Shown one piece after another: positions 1 to 11,580 of a DNA stretch of 64,000 nucleotides. The stretch spans positions 63,834,528-63,898,527 of the forward strand of contig NC_052614.1 in assembly GCF_016545825.1 (NCBI RefSeq). Reading direction: 5' to 3'. The notes below the pieces were generated by a model, which was not told the origin of the DNA, searched no databases, and was given only the letters and a program-made list of their open reading frames with translations. The translations under genes and the position numbers were made by a program. Positions within the stretch are counted from its first letter, which is position 1; each line of letters begins with the position of its first letter. The stretch is from Eucalyptus grandis. Taxonomy: Eukaryota > Streptophyta > Magnoliopsida > Myrtales > Myrtaceae.

Positions 1-401
1 ACTCTGGCAATCACTAGATAGGTTGGTATAGTAGCCACCCAACAAATGAAGTAGCGAAAAATAAATAATTTGAAAAATAATTTTTTTTAAATTATTATTT
101 GTATCGTCAAAAATACTTGCATTAGTGACAATTTTCATGGATTACAAAAATTTGTTTCGATTATTCATTCTTGTAAGTGATATAATCAATTAAAAAAAAA
201 ACTTACAAATCATTCATTTTTCACAAAACAAACAAAGTCTTAATAACAACTTAATGTGCTTATTAAATTGTTTTAGAAGATTTTCATACTCCATTGTTTT
301 TTTTTTTTTTTTGGTAAGTTTTCATACTCCATTGTTAATATATATTAATTACAAAAAAATTTCGTTTTAGATTTTTAATTTTTTTAACAAGCCCCTAGAA
401 T
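1..401. other. AT-rich intergenic DNA
   Basis: AT-rich sequence with homopolymer runs, including a long T run near 297-312. No coding or repeat structure was recognised. Confidence 0.5.
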
Positions 402-482
402 TTCGACCTATTTGTTAAAAAGTGTTTCTATTCTCTGGAACAAAAATTTATGTTCTTTTGTTCCAATAACAAAAAAAAGAAT

Positions 483-660
483 AGAACCACCGCCTGCAAC
501 GGCGCAGCTGGCTTGGGCTCTCTCCCCCTCACGAAGGAGAGGAATTCGAATCCCAGAGGTGTACTGTGATGGTGGGTCTTGCAGTCGCTCCTTTAGGATT
601 TGCTCGCCGGTTATCAACTTACGAGATTCTCTAAGTTACCAAAAAAATAAATAATAAATA
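483..660 (+). mobile_element. tRNA-derived SINE, first of a tandem pair
   Basis: A tRNA-like head is visible: an A-box-like stretch around 500-515 (GGCGCAGCTGGCTTGGGCTC) and a B box at 540-551 (GGAATTCGAATC). The body ends in TTACCAAAAAAATAAATAA. The sequence AAAAGAATA precedes it and recurs after its tail, consistent with a target-site duplication. Confidence 0.6.
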
Positions 661-687
661 AATAATAAATAAAATAAAAAGAATATA

Positions 688-790
688 ACCATCGCAAAGA
701 AAGCGCAACTACTTGGACTCTCTCCCCCTCATGAAGGGGAAGAGTTCGAATTCTAGAGGCGGGGTTCCCTGGATTACCAAAAAACAAAAA
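688..790 (+). mobile_element. tRNA-derived SINE, second of a tandem pair, shortened
   Basis: It repeats the head of the neighbouring SINE (GCGCAACTACTTGGACTC, then GAGTTCGAATTC) and ends in GGATTACCAAAAAAC. AAAGAATATAA occurs just before and just after it. That makes three copies of the AAAGAATA motif around the two SINEs and indicates serial insertion at the same site. Confidence 0.6.
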
Positions 791-1950
791 AAAGAATATA
801 AACGTGTTTGGTAAAACTTTTGTTCTCGGGAATAAAAGATCTATTTTTTTGTTCCCAATAACATATTTGAAATAGAAATAAGAAGTACAAAAAAGTAACT
901 TCTTAATCTAATGAACAATTTCTAGAAACAATTTTTCTTTCTTCTATTTCTTTTCTTCTTCTTCTTTCTTTTGGCCGGTCACTAGCCTTGGCCATGGCCA
1001 GCATCGGCGACTGGCTAGACGAGGGCTAGCAACCTCGTTGCAGCATTGCCGACCCCCAGAGACGCCAAGCCTTGCCAATCGGCATGAGGCTCGACCTCAC
1101 TAGGCTAGGGCAAGGCTAAACTTGCATCGCCTGGGCGAGGTCGAGCCTCGCTGGTGTCCTAGCGAGGTTCACTTGGCCACCGAGGCCACCGGGGAGGTCG
1201 AGCCTCGTCGGTGGTCAAGTGAGGCTTCGACGAGCTCGCGGACTTTGCCCGGCCGATCGCCAGACCACAAAGAGGAAGAATGAAATAAAAGAAAAAAGAA
1301 AGAAGAAAAAAGGAAAATATAATAAAAATATTTAAAATTAAAAAAAAAAAAACAACAAAATTATATAATTTTACCAAACGTATTTCTTTCCCGAAAATAG
1401 AAATTTTATGCAATTATCAAGCGCGTTCTTATACTCAAAAATTATTTTCAAAAATAGAAACAAAAAAATCTATTTCTATTCAAAAATTATTTTCCGAAAC
1501 AGAATGCTACCAAACGTGTCCTTAATTATCATGTTAGAGGCTGTTTTCTAAGAAAATTGAGTTTATAAACATAAGTGTTTTTTGTGTTGTTTTTGACCCT
1601 ATAGCAAGAGAGATCGGACAAAAGAAGATGACACCGCATCGTCTCGCATCTTTTCATTATTCGAAGGAAAATAGAAATTCCTCCCCATTTTTAGACACGT
1701 GAAAGAGGTAAGAGAGCTTCGACCAAAAAAAAAAAAAAAAAAAAAAGAGCAAGAAAACGTAGGATATTGCAAATTTATAACCCAAATTTATAACCCAGTT
1801 TCCAAAACACTAGGATGCATGCAAATCGCACGTCAATTTATCTGTACACATTCCCAATCACATGAGTAAGAAATGATCAAGTTTCCTTTTTTGCGAAGGA
1901 TAAGAAATGCATTACCCTAAACAGAAGAGATTAACATTTTGCTAAATTTT

Positions 1951-2152
1951 AACCACCCATGATGGCGGCATAGTTGGTTGAGCACTTGTTTTTTTCGCGA
2001 GAGGTCCAGTGTTCGACTCCCTGCGTCGTCTGCCTTGTTGGAAAGGAACCCACAACTTACCCGGCAAGCAAGGGTGGTGGTTACTTCACCTGCTCCAAGG
2101 TTTACCTCGCTAGGACTGCCGGCTTACAGGGTTCCCCGGGTTACCAAAAACA
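1951..2152 (+). mobile_element. tRNA-derived SINE with target-site duplication
   Basis: A box: GGCATAGTTGGTTGAGCAC near 1965. B box: GTGTTCGACTCC near 2010. The tail is GGGTTACCAAAAACA. The 18-base flanks at 1933-1950 and 2153-2170 (starting AACATTTT and ending AATTTT) differ at two positions, a clear target-site duplication. The RNA polymerase III-type internal promoter and short length identify it as a SINE. Confidence 0.75.
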
Positions 2153-2170
2153 AACATTTTACTCAATTTT

Positions 2171-3355
2171 TTCATGGAGATAAACAAAACACTTTTTCTG
2201 GATTGATTATATATGGATTTCTTTTTTCCGATACCAATTGATGTTTTCCCATGAAAATTTGTCTTTTTTGCTTTCAGAAACAAAACCAAAAATAAAATAA
2301 AATCTTCTAACTAAAGGGTGAGATAAGGACATGAGTTTTGTACACATTTATATATTTAATATGTATAGTCACCGCAAATCCCGGAACACTATGAAAATAC
2401 TAGAATATGTGTATATAATTTCATTCCCTTGGATCTCAACTTAGTCTTTCTTTCACTCAAAGGGGTGCATAATCAAATTGAACAGGAAAAATGGCAGCCC
2501 CTTTGAATTCAAAGTAAAAAAAAAGCTTAGTCTTCAATGTCCATGTCTCTGTCTATCATATTCATGACCCCACGACTTAAATTCTCATGTACTCTCAAAT
2601 AAGATTCCACCCATGGGAACCCAAGGGCCACGTTCTGGTTGAGCATATCAAGGCAGTAACTCCTTAGGAGGCAGGCCCTTCTAGAGCATCCTAAAGAAAA
2701 GATGTTTGCTTTGGTACCCCCAAAGCAACAAGTTTAGAATATCAACCAAAGTTCCTTTTTCTTAATTGAATTATATGGAAAAAGAAAAAAGAAAAACTTA
2801 GAGGCCGACATGTTTGAAGGAAAATTTGTGTTCCGACTTCACAACTTTTGCACTTTTGCTTCTAGTAAGATGGAAATCGGTTACTTTGAAACACAACATA
2901 AAGGAAAACTAATTACTTTCCTTTAAAATGATTTTTATGAAAAATATTTTCCTTTATCGTGATTTCTAGTGATATAAACACATCCCAGGTAATACTAAAG
3001 ACTATTCGACAACGCCGGTGTGCAGTGGACGATAATTGTAATTGGACATAGGTCATCTAGAGCCTAGTGAACATCGAGGATACTAATTTTATGTTGCTAG
3101 AAATGGAGACCTCACCTCTTATATTAGTGTGCCAAACATAGATGAGGGACAAAATGAATTTGTATATACAAAAAATAACAAGCCTACCCAAGCTCCAATA
3201 GTTTGTAGTTTCATTATGTCAAATTAATAAATATGCATATAAAAACCCAAATAAAGTCATTTCTATTTTATTTAGAGCCCTCTCAAAAAAAAAAGAAAAA
3301 AAAAACTAATCTCTAGTTTTTTTTTTTTATCAATTCTACTCTATTCCTACTCTAC
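2171..3355. other. Intergenic DNA, no gene recognised
   Basis: AT-rich sequence with short open frames only. No protein family, RNA gene or bounded repeat could be supported. Confidence 0.5.
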
Positions 3356-3359
3356 ACTT

Positions 3360-3535
3360 ACTCTCAGACACTCACTCTTAGACTTTTGCCCTGCCTCTTG
3401 CAGGGTGTGGGAGTCGAAACCTATTCCTGAAACTTACGCGTCTCCATCCCATCCCCCTGAGAATGTGAGGATTTGAACCCCTCACCTCCCCCTTCCATGT
3501 TGGAAGGGGGGTCACTAGGGCGAATCCCAGTGGTT
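3360..3535 (-). mobile_element. Probable SINE, minus strand
   Basis: The minus strand reads a B-box-like GGGGTTCAAATCC at about 3472-3484, with a tRNA-like head toward 3530 and a body resembling the other SINEs here. A related fragment lies at 8630-8710. At 3528-3590 the 34-base unit beginning CAGTGGTTAACTAATC is present twice in tandem. No clear target-site duplication was found, so the limits are approximate. Confidence 0.4.
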
Positions 3536-3594
3536 AACTAATCTCTAGTTGAGACGAATCACAGTGGTTAACTAATCTCTAGTTGAGATGGGGT

Positions 3595-4400
3595 TTCGGA
3601 TACCCATGTACAGTCCTCCAAGATTCAAACAGTGTGTAAAACCAATTTAACTCGATCCGCCGACATCCCTAGTTAAGTCATCCAAGGTCCCACCAGCCCC
3701 ATGAATCTTTACCCATTTTTCTTTGAGGCCCTAGTAATGTATTCCCACGTCCTATGGACTTGACTTCTCCAAAATTACCAACAGCACATCCTCAGAAACA
3801 ATGTCCGAAAATATCGCAAAAACTTCCACAGCCCTCTCTACTCATGATTCCAAGAGAGACATGGTGATGAATACGTGGAGCAGGGTGATGAGGAAAAGAA
3901 GGATAAAAGACCAAAAGCAGCCATGTGCAGAAGCATCAAAAGCTCTGCGAGTCTTCAGCCAAAATCCATCCCACCAACTCATTACAGAAAATGTACACGA
4001 GCCCCATTACACTTGGAACTTACTCCAAATTGTCCTTAAAAGCGAAAAAGAGAGAGAGAGAGAGAGAGAGAGCTAGCTTCTCTACAGGCCCTTCAATGCA
4101 ATTTGCCGTAGCGGCAGGTAAGGTACTATTTCTACAAATTCCCCCGTTTCCTAAGGGAGCAAACAGCACAACCAGTGACAGCTTTGGCGCCCCACTACCA
4201 CGAATTCCTAGCGCTTCTGTCCATTTCTAGGGCATTCCAGAATCGGAGGGTTGGACCATTCATTTTTTATTTTATGAATTTGGTCTCCTTAGATTTTGGG
4301 GAAGATGTTGCAAGGGAAATTCGAAATCTAAGGTGACAATTGTTAAATTGGATCGGGAATTTAAAAAAAAAAAAGAAAAGGGAGGGGGACTTTAGAAAGT
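3595..4400. other. Intergenic DNA with an AG microsatellite
   Basis: An (AG)n run lies at about 4048-4072. Two short overlapping open frames (3801-4230) show no recognisable domain or exon context and are probably chance. Nothing else was supported. Confidence 0.5.
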
Positions 4401-4403
4401 TTA

Positions 4404-5135
4404 GGACATGTTTGATAACATTTATGTTCCAGTGAACAATTTTTTAACATAATTTTTTTTTTTTTTCTGTTTGCAGGAACAATTTCTAAGTATAAAAACG
4501 CGTTTGGTAACTGCACAAAATTTCTACTCCTAGGAAAGAAATGTGTTTGCTAAAATTGTATAATTTTGTTATTTCTTTTAGTTTTTTAATGTTTTTATTT
4601 TATTTTCATTTTCTCTCATTCTTCCTCTTTGTGGCCGATTGCCGATAATTGGTGATCGGCCGGGCGAGGTAGGGCGAGGGCCGGCGAGCTCGAGCCTTGC
4701 CTGACCATCGGTAAGGCCAAGCCTCGCCAAGCCATTGGCGAGGCGAGCCTCGTGCCGGGCCGGGCGAGGCTCGGCCTCACCTAGGTTGGGCGAGCGCGAG
4801 GCGACCTTGCGCAAGCCGATGAAGACGAGCCTCGCCATGGCACGGTATCTTCAAGGGTTGGTGACCCTCCGACAAGGTCACCGCCGAGTGGCCAAAAGAA
4901 AAAGAAAAAAGAAAGAGAAGACAAAAACAAATTATTTCTAATTGTTTAGAACAAGAAACAACTTTTTCTACATTTTGTTTATGTTTCAAATATGTTCCCG
5001 AGAATAAAAAAATTTTTTTTGTTCTCGAAACAAAAAGTTTTACCAAACACATTTTTGTTCTTTTTTTGTTCCCCGAAACAAAAGAATAAAAATTTCTACT
5101 CTGGGGAACAAAAACACTTTTTACCAAACAGGACC
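4404..5135. mobile_element. Tourist-like element, 732 bp
   Basis: TTA at 4401-4403 and TTA at 5136-5138 flank it. The left end GGACATGTTTGATAAC matches the reverse complement of the right end (GGTCCTGTTTGGTAAA), and the inverted match continues through TTTTGTTCC for about 30 bases. The centre (about 4640-4890) is GC-rich and full of GCCTCGCC-like motifs. No transposase is present. A 3-bp TTA duplication and GTTTGG terminus are the PIF/Harbinger (Tourist) pattern. Confidence 0.7.
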
Positions 5136-5138
5136 TTA

Positions 5139-6445
5139 GTGTTTTCCTATCTTAATTCTTTTATCTGACAACAATTAGGTCCAGTCACAATGCCACATGA
5201 GTTGCAGGATTTTCTACCTAGAAAATGATACACGCAGCCAGCATTTTCCGAATGATTTGTGTATATTTCTCCCTAAGTTGTTCTCTTGCTCTACTTCCAA
5301 AAAATAGGAGTTTAAACACAATTATTAGCCAAAAAAAGGAGAAAATATTTAGAAGCATTAATTATCAATAATGTATTATCCACTCAACGGTACCTTTGCG
5401 TTCTCTATGACAATTGCTAATTTAACTTTTTGTATGGAGGGTAGGATCAATATTCTAAATTACAGATGTGACGACTAGGTGATGGGAAGTTGAAACGTAA
5501 ATGCTAAACTATAGTGGATGATCATAGATTATATTGGTGGATGATATTGGTGCATAAATGATAGTCATCCAACATTCACTTTTCGATTCACAACACGACA
5601 ATCTTTGTCACCAAATCAAGAATCGACTGATTATCGCACCACTTAACTATTGTCACATAAGTTGGCGAGTGTGGAACACACGTGAATATGATCCTTACTC
5701 GAAGAGTGTTTAAAAATTATGATACTCAAGATTGGAGAAATGTAAGTATGCATTTGTAATGTTCATAGTACTCTAGCCATAAGGTTTAGGTATAAAATTT
5801 GATAATTATATAAATTTTCTTTATATCCTTCTCCTTGAGATGAGATATTAGTGCTTTCCCCTTCATGAGATTGCATGTGATTGGACATTGACAAAAGTAG
5901 CGTAGGAGAATTCCTTTCCAGGGGCAATTCGTACTCGTTTTCCCCTATTCTCGAGAGAATTGATCTGGCAGATCTCTATTAGTCAAAATCTTCATCTATC
6001 AATGAGTAGGAGGATCACTACAATGGCCTTAGGTCTTAATCTAGAACTATTCATGATAAAGAAGAAGAAGAAGATTTCTATTTAGATTGATCTGGTTTGA
6101 GTAGATCGATGTCGGCCAGATAGGCCCATAAAGGCATTGCTTATAGCCTCCCCAACTTGGTCCTTCAAGTCAATCAGGGCCGGGCTCAAATCATGATCAC
6201 TTCGACCGCATCTAACGGAGAAATTGTATTTCGTATATCAGACATGTCATTCACACATGCTATCAATTAATCAAAGTGTCTGTCGGCATGCCTTTCAAAA
6301 CCAACGTTTCATTCGCATCTTCGTATCAACCCTTTCAACCATTACGACGGACTTGCTTTTCCATGTACCAGTGCCCTGCCCGGCCACGCTTCGAAATGCA
6401 AAGATGCCTTCATCCACCAGATAGACCCCAAATGCAGGTGGCCGG
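5139..6445. other. Intergenic DNA, no gene recognised
   Basis: Mixed AT-rich sequence with no convincing frame, domain or bounded repeat. Confidence 0.5.
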
Positions 6446-6449
6446 TTCA

Positions 6450-7130
6450 GTCCATCGCATCTAGTAGTACACACGGGCCAGCCGCGACAAGGGGGTCACG
6501 CGAATCGGGTGAAGATTCGAAGCGGCAATAGTACAAATTCTCCAACTTGGGTGGCAGGGAAATTAATAATTGCCATCGGAGGGGGGCCAAAATGCAATAA
6601 AAACGGTCACGTGACGAGCGCCCTCCCCCTCCTCCTCCAAGAAGGGTGGGGGAGAGGGCTGGCTGGCTGGCTGCCGCAGCCGCGATGGGGCCGCGAGGCG
6701 CGGACACGTGGCGCCCCCGCGCTACCCGACAAAACGAAAAACGGCCCGCCGTACGAGGAAAATCCCAGCTTTTTCGCCCTCCTTTTCTTTTTCTTTTTTT
6801 AAATTTTTTTTGTGGTGGGATTTTTTTTTCTTTTTCTGGAGGGGAGCGATTGGGATGTGATGGGATGTTCGTACGGGCCCCACCGTCGGGCTTTGACGTG
6901 TCCCCTTGTTTTATCCCTCCCGGCCGTACGCGTGTCCCCTTTGTCGTTTTGCGCTTCCGCGACACGACAATCCGCGTGGCTACCCGCGCGTCAGTCCGCC
7001 CGCAGTGTCGGGGCTCGGGAGTTACACGTGGCGAGATCTGACTGCTCTGCCCTCGAGATCTGGGAAATGAAAAATAAATTCGTTTTTTTCCCCAACGAGC
7101 GAACCACCTTCGCCCGCCGTATATAGGGAA
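6450..7130. promoter_or_regulatory. GC-rich island with G-box/ABRE cluster, no attached gene
   Basis: GTCACGTGAC (6606-6615), GACACGTGGC (6703-6712) and TACACGTGGC (7023-7032) are ACGT-core sites. The last two match the abscisic-acid response consensus. TTGACGTGTCC lies at 6893-6903 and TATATAG at about 7121. Such clusters usually sit in promoters of ABA- or stress-responsive plant genes. No coding exon was recognised on either side, and the 172-codon minus-strand frame over it is low-complexity and likely spurious. It may be an orphan promoter or belong to a noncoding transcript. Confidence 0.4.
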
Positions 7131-7204
7131 AAAAAAAAAAAAAAGTCTATTTGAACGGCCATGAACGGGTCATGCATCTCGAAATATAGTACGGATCACA
7201 CAAT

Positions 7205-7570
7205 TCTTTTAAGGAATTATAACATAAATTTTCTATGGGTTCTGATCAAATATACAATGCGTATATACGGCACAATCTCTGAAATTTTAATTTATTTAAT
7301 ATAATCTATAAATTTACGATACATATTCAATCTACTTCATAGACTATATGGAGATATACCAAAATTTAATGAAGATATTGAATAAATAAAAAGTTTACGA
7401 TACTATATTACATGTTAGGTTAAAATTCAAATATTATATTAAATAAATTAAAAATTTGAGAACTTCAATTACATATTTGGTCAAAATTTAGAGATTACAC
7501 TGAACTAATTAAAAGTTTATAAATTACATTGAATATTTTGTCAAAATTTATGGACCATTATGTCATTTTT
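7205..7570. mobile_element. Degraded member of the Mutator-like MITE family
   Basis: It shows the same alternating phrases as the element at 19,759-20,028 (AATTTATTTAATATAATC, and AATTAAAAGTTTATAAATTACATTGAAT) in inverted arrangement. It ends near CATTATGTCATTTTTT. The termini are too diverged to define a duplication. Confidence 0.45.
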
Positions 7571-9262
7571 TATTTATTTATTTAAATGTGTCATGTGTTG
7601 GAAATCGACGGATACAATACATTCACGAATTTATAAATATATGTTAACATTATGTATCAAATCAAGTTTTATACAAAATAACTTATACTTACATATTTAA
7701 TACACATTTAAAGGATACGAGTAATTTCATTGCACCTGAATAAAAAAGCAAATTCGATTAGGCACGCCCCTTGGTAATATACATCTTCGAACTACCTAAA
7801 ATCCGCGAGCCCAGTATTTATACATTAACAAATACAAAAGCTCAAGCCCAAAGAAGTTGTACATTGTTGAGTTGGAATTTAGTTTTAGCTAGGGTTTTCC
7901 TTTACGTATGCCTTTCGTATCTTTTAAGATGCCTTTTGTTTTATCCCTCATTCCTGTCATTTCATAAATTTTATCGATGAAAGTGTCTTTACGAACTAGC
8001 ACCAAACTGGTGAAAATGTGCCTATTTGTGTCGTGTTCGGAAGATGACATGGTAACAAGGTAACTCAAACCTTATTGATTTATGTTTGAACGGATTAAAC
8101 AAGTCTTAAAACAGGTCATTTCGTTTATATCAAATCCTAGTCTACGCTATGCAAATTGAAAACAACTTGTGTTGAGAATTGCCGAACCCATGTTTTGTGA
8201 TAGATAATATGTAATCATAATTACGGGTCATTCAAGTGTTTGATGGCTTTAATTTATTTTTTGTCAAAAGAAATTTTCATTTACCACCAAAATGATATAT
8301 GAAATGATCCATAAGAAATCTTAAGAGTTTCTGTAACAAGGTAAGCTCATAGGGCTCCAAAACAAACCAAAATAAAGGTATATACCATATGAGTGCAGTT
8401 GGCATAGATAATCACATATTCATCTTTCAAGATCAAATCTGTGATTGCATACAAGTGAAATAATCGGCGGCCAATCACCGAATTACGCATTATCATCAGT
8501 GATGAGCACACATCAAGATTTCCATTTGTAGTTACAATTTTGTTTTTCAGTAAAGTGCGCCTAGATTTGGCGTTCCCGAGACTATCACTATATAGACATA
8601 ATATAAACATGTTGAATATGGTCAAACTCACTCTCGATTTTTGCCCCGCTCGAGAATGTGGGAATTTGACACCTGTGAGGTTGAGCTCTTTAGTAGGTGC
8701 GAGATGCCAAAACTTTTAAAAAAACATGTTGAACAAGCACAAAACTGAAGGTGGAATACTTATTCATTAAAACCCTTAAATCTAGAATTAAATTTTAGGA
8801 AAAAACTCTCAAATCTAAGATCGGGAGAGCAAAACTCCCATATCCAAAACTAGTTTGGAAGAGTAAGGAAAGAAACAAGAGGAAATATATAAAAAGCAGC
8901 TTGGGAGGGGAGGGAGAGATCAAGGTAGAGTCCCTTCCTTCTATAAGTTGAAGAGATAAAGAAAAGTTAAAACTCAAAAAGGGAGGGAGAGAAAAAGAAA
9001 CGAAAAATTGATATTAATGACTTTGATTGATCTCATTCATGTTAACCCAATTCCAAACGAGTTTAAGCACAAATTAGTACTACTCTATATGTTTAATCTT
9101 TCCAATGTCATGATTTTATCTTGCAAATATATAAAAGAAATTTTTTTAAAAATCACTTTCATTTATATTCAAGCACATGAGTCACTCACCTCAATTTGTA
9201 AAATTTATAATTACCATTCGCATTTTGCAATTCCATTTCAATTTGCATCTGACATTACTAAT
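7571..9262. other. Intergenic DNA, no gene recognised
   Basis: AT-rich. A short SINE-like minus-strand fragment may lie at 8630-8710, with a B-box-like GGTGTCAAATTCC. Nothing else was recognised. Confidence 0.45.
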
Positions 9263-9271
9263 GGTTTTGAT

Positions 9272-9951
9272 CGGGGTGTACATGGTCCGGGTGGGCGATT
9301 CCCAACCTAGAACCGGGAACCGCCCTCTAAGGACCGGTTTCGAAAAATTGGAACCGGGATCCACCCATTTGTTGCATGGATCCACTCGGGAACCGGACCG
9401 CCGGTTCGGTCCGGTTTCCAGGTGGATTCATGGAACCAATCTTAACGCGAAACAATTTTGGTTTTCAACATAGAACGGTCGAGTCTATGAGTTGGGAAGG
9501 AGGGGAGGAGGTCTATGGTCGGGTTTTCAACATAGAACGGTCGCGAAACAATTTTCCGCGGCTGTGGCAGTTGGCAGTCAATGCGAGGGGGCGAATAGCA
9601 GTGGCGGAGGAGCAGTGGTGGCGGCGTCGACACTCGGGAATGAATCGAAATGGCAATAGGATTAGGAGGAACCGAGGAAGAGATAGAGAGAGAATCGAAG
9701 ACAAAGGGAGTGAGGAGATGAGATCTAATCTAGGATTTCTTTTAGTAATTTTTTTTTTAATATTAAAAAGGTTCCGGTCCGGTCCGAGTGGGCGGATCTG
9801 CCCATGGAACCGCGAACCGGACCGGTACCCACTGGTTTCGAAAAATTGGAACCGGGAACCGGACCGGTTCCCTCAAGAACCGCCGGTTCCGGGCGGTTCC
9901 GGTCCGGTTTCGGGTGGTCTGAGCGGTTCCCGGATATTTTGCACACCCCTA
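9272..9951. mobile_element. hAT-like nonautonomous element, 680 bp
   Basis: GTTTTGATC occurs at 9264-9272 and again at 9952-9960, giving an 8-bp target duplication (GTTTTGAT). The ends are inverted: CGGGGTGTACATGG on the left, and TAGGGGTGTGCAAAAT on the opposite strand at the right. The subterminal arms are rich in GAACCGG/CCGGTTC motifs and nearly match those of the element at 58,778-59,625. The interior (about 9440-9760) is unrelated to that copy. It repeats a block containing CAACATAGAACGGTC. No transposase is encoded. The 8-bp duplication and TAGGGGTGT end are hAT traits. Confidence 0.75.
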
Positions 9952-9960
9952 GTTTTGATC

Positions 9961-11375
9961 TCATGAACTTTTTTTGTTTTCTTCCAAATCTACCCAAGCC
10001 AATAGTCCAAACCCATCCACCATTAAAAACAACTTGCGAAGAACTCTAATCCAATCCACCCATTACTTAGCCCCTCTCCTCGATGATGACTCAAACACCC
10101 ATTGTGTGTTGCCATCTATTGGTTGTTTATTTATTAAACACAAAAAAATAGTGTTTTGACTTGTCTCATGTAGGAAAGTTGGGAGGAAGTGGGTCTCTCT
10201 ACAGGTGTGAGTGTTTTCTAGTTTGTTCAAAAGAAAAGAATGTATTGTGTGTTAGACCCTATAATATCTGCATGTGGGTATGCAAATAATTGCGCAATTG
10301 TTAAGTGCACTTATCACTTGGCTTGCTTACGTGCTCTTGGATAATAATTAGCACTAATTCTTGTTTGTTGTTGTTGTTGTTGTTGTTATTATTTCTTCGT
10401 ACAATTATCTCACTAATCTTTATTAGTCGAAAGGTTATATTTGTTCAATCGGTATTTTCCGAAATTATAAGACTTGGGATCAAAAAAATATACATATTTT
10501 TTATTTCGAATTTTAATGTGTCTTTTTAAGATAACCTTTGAGAACATACATGTTCACTATATAACTTTTCTGAAAAGTTGCCTCTATTCATTGAGACAAA
10601 TATAAGTACTTCAATTTTGGAAGAAATGATTACCAAGTCTTTTCTAACTCTCTTTCAAAAATTACAACCATCATTTCAATTATTTTCCTAGAAAGACCTT
10701 AGAAAAATACCAAAATTGCTATTTGGTGTTCTAAATCGAGACTTTATTATATCATTGAGGTTTTTTGTTGGTAACCATTAGCAACAATGTGAGGCAAATA
10801 ATTTCTTTAAAATAGTGTTATTACATCTTAAAGTCCGATTCCATTTCTACCCAATCCGAAGTAAATTTCCAACACTATCTTGCCATTGCGTTGCCACCTC
10901 CTTCCTAGTCACCACCTCATGGTCGACAGCCATACTTGATGACATCCGCCCAATTTGAAGGAGCTCTATTTCAATGTGAAGCTGGACATTGGCATCCTCG
11001 AGTTTGGCCATGGAAGAAGAGAATGGAGAAAGAAGACACAGGTTAAAGAGAAGATAGAGCTGAACGGGGAGACACTAATAGAGGTTGTGGTTAACCTTTG
11101 TAGTGCTCCATGTTTACTTGTTTTTTATTGCTAAGTCTCATTCACATAACCGTTGAAAAAGACTGCTAAATTTGGTTGAAGAAGATTCACTTAATATACA
11201 TTTTAATATATTGTGGCTTAGAAAAATCTCAAGTTAGGGGATAAGAACTAAAATGACCTATAGTTTTAGTATAGCACAAGTTTAGAATGACATGCATTTA
11301 CATATAGCATGGCTTAGAAAAATCTCAAATCAGAGAATAAGAACTAGAATGGCCTAAAATTTTGTATGTCACATG
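9961..11375. other. Intergenic DNA with a TTG microsatellite
   Basis: A (TTG)n tract lies at about 10,365-10,387. No gene or bounded repeat was recognised. Confidence 0.5.
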
Positions 11376-11381
11376 TTTTCA

Positions 11382-11580
11382 TACATGCAACTTTAACGCA
11401 TTCAAGATGAAAATCCAATAGAGATATTGAGTAATTGTTAAACTCATTTCTCTGCGGCTTTGGTGTATATCGTGGAGGTATATTTGCTCTAAACTTGAAG
11501 CAATAATTGTAGGGCAAATAATACCTTAAGTTATTATTATGTTTGACGACAGTGATCGTAATCACGCATCAAAATATCAA
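11382..11580. repeat. Candidate partial 5' LTR of Copia remnant
   Basis: This stretch (CATACATGCAACTTTAA onward, ending near ATCACGCATCAAA) is repeated in direct orientation at about 15,993-16,170. The two copies bracket the Copia coding remnant and so could be the retained 3' parts of its LTRs. Upstream of the shared start the sequences differ. No primer binding site was recognised. Confidence 0.45.

Larger units (their letters stand above)
402..1521. mobile_element. Tourist-like (PIF/Harbinger-type) element with two SINEs nested in it
   Basis: The right end reads CCAAACGTGTCC followed by TTA at 1522-1524. The left end near 404 is a weaker inverted copy (GACCTATTTGTTAAAAAG). The interior at about 970-1270 is GC-rich with many GCCTCG-type repeats. 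It is related in inverted orientation to the element at 4404-5135: both carry a stretch around GGCCGAT(C/T)GCC next to a CTTCCTCTTTGTGG motif. The left arm is broken by two SINEs. No transposase is encoded. The TTA flank and GTTTGG termini are typical of Tourist-like MITEs; the left boundary is approximate. Confidence 0.6.

Noticed and set aside
491..780. Possible tRNA genes from A-box and B-box sequences
   Set aside because: No full cloverleaf or anticodon arm could be built, and the units have SINE bodies, A-rich tails and target duplications.
6447..6965. 172-codon minus-strand open frame in the GC-rich island
   Set aside because: Low-complexity Lys/Arg/Gly composition, overlaps frames on the other strand, no domain and no exon partners. 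GC-rich DNA gives long chance frames.
9376..9966. 196-codon open frame across the hAT-like element
   Set aside because: It crosses both subterminal arms and the repeat-rich interior. The periodic Arg/Pro/Gly pattern comes from CCGGTTC repeats, not a protein.
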